A DNA stretch of 6,608 nt from Reyranella sp. (GTDB taxonomy: Bacteria > Pseudomonadota > Alphaproteobacteria > Reyranellales > Reyranellaceae), in contig JADHLS010000303.1 in the NCBI GenBank assembly GCA_016780605.1, forward strand, positions 1 to 6,608. The letters are read 5' to 3'. A program made the position numbers and the translations under genes. Under the pieces are notes generated by a model. That model ran no database searches and had not been told where the DNA came from. It saw nothing but the letters and a program-made list of their open reading frames with translations. Each line of letters begins with the position of its first letter. The first letter of the stretch is position 1. Below, in pieces: positions 6,326-6,608 of this stretch.

Positions 6326-6608
6326 ATGAAGCGTGGCGTCCTGGCGAGGTCGAGAGCGGCCGAACTCGAGCACACGGCTGGCGGCGATCCTGGCAGCGAC
6401 TATGGCCGCGAGTCCGAGCGCGATTCCGGCCGCGACGAGTCCGGCGTCGCCACGGTCGAGTGGGATGCCGGCCCACCGCGCCACGGCCGGACCGTGTCCG
6501 AGACCGTGGTGTGCCGCTTCATTGCCGGCTTCGATGTCGCCGCCGTGCTGGCCACGGGTGTCGCGGCGTTGAAGGTCGATCGTGCCGCCGTCGATTGGCG
6601 CCTCGGCG
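6326..6608 (+). CDS. Partial 5' gene, probable polyprenyl-phosphate sugar-1-phosphate transferase (WcaJ/WbaP class)
   Basis: An open frame of 94 codons runs from ATG 6326 off the window edge with no stop. Residues 1-60 are hydrophilic, with a charged, repetitive stretch at 21-39 (GRESERDSGRDES). Residues 61-84 form a probable first membrane helix (VVCRFIAGFDVAAVLATGVA). The pattern of a soluble N-terminal tail, Ser-x-x-Val-Val, and a helix with an internal Asp near its start resembles the first helix of polyprenyl glycosylphosphotransferases. These enzymes transfer sugar-1-P from UDP- or similar sugars to undecaprenyl phosphate and prime repeat-unit synthesis. That function would fill a role otherwise absent here. 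The catalytic domain lies beyond the window, so the assignment rests on weak pattern plus context; another membrane protein of the cluster (flippase, polymerase, acyltransferase) is possible. That a real gene starts here is well supported by the ribosome site and codon use. Confidence 0.5.
   Translation, partial: MKRGVLARSRAAELEHTAGGDPGSDYGRESERDSGRDESGVATVEWDAGPPRHGRTVSETVVCRFIAGFDVAAVLATGVAALKVDRAAVDWRLG

Overview
This window is a high-GC (roughly two-thirds G+C by eye) segment of a Gram-negative bacterial exopolysaccharide or capsule gene cluster. The GC content, the short outer-membrane export lipoprotein and the gene style suggest an alphaproteobacterium (Rhodospirillales/Hyphomicrobiales-like). 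That placement is an inference; no marker gene is present. All real genes lie on the + strand.

Layout: (1) 1-576 is the C-terminal part of a ManC/AlgA-type bifunctional GDP-mannose enzyme, ending in its type II phosphomannose isomerase cupin. (2) 577-726 is a non-coding, hairpin-rich leader that probably separates manC from a new transcription unit. (3) 727-1401 is a Wza-type outer-membrane polysaccharide export lipoprotein. (4) 1401-3698 is a Wzc/ExoP-type chain-length regulator fused to a BY-kinase, overlapping the previous stop as TAATG. (5) 3701-4921 is a WcaI-like GT-B glycosyltransferase. (6) 4899-6185 is a second, more divergent GT4-like glycosyltransferase whose start is ambiguous. 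(7) 6186-6325 is a 140-bp gap dense in repeats and palindromes, including a perfect hairpin flanked by 13-bp direct repeats. (8) From 6326 to the window edge runs the start of another gene with a strong ribosome binding site. Its first visible membrane segment suggests a polyprenyl-phosphate sugar-1-phosphate transferase (WcaJ/WbaP class), the enzyme that primes repeat-unit synthesis.

The genes make sense together. ManC supplies GDP-mannose (or a precursor of GDP-fucose or similar sugars). The putative primer loads the first sugar on undecaprenyl phosphate and the two glycosyltransferases extend it. The Wzc-like kinase controls polymerisation from the inner membrane, and the Wza-like lipoprotein forms the outer-membrane exit. 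Flippase (Wzx), polymerase (Wzy) and the Wzb phosphatase are not in the window. The coding content is a recognisable Wzx/Wzy-type cluster and I see no wholly new system. The least explained parts are the repeat structure at 6199-6303, the hairpins at 611-704, and the divergent second glycosyltransferase.
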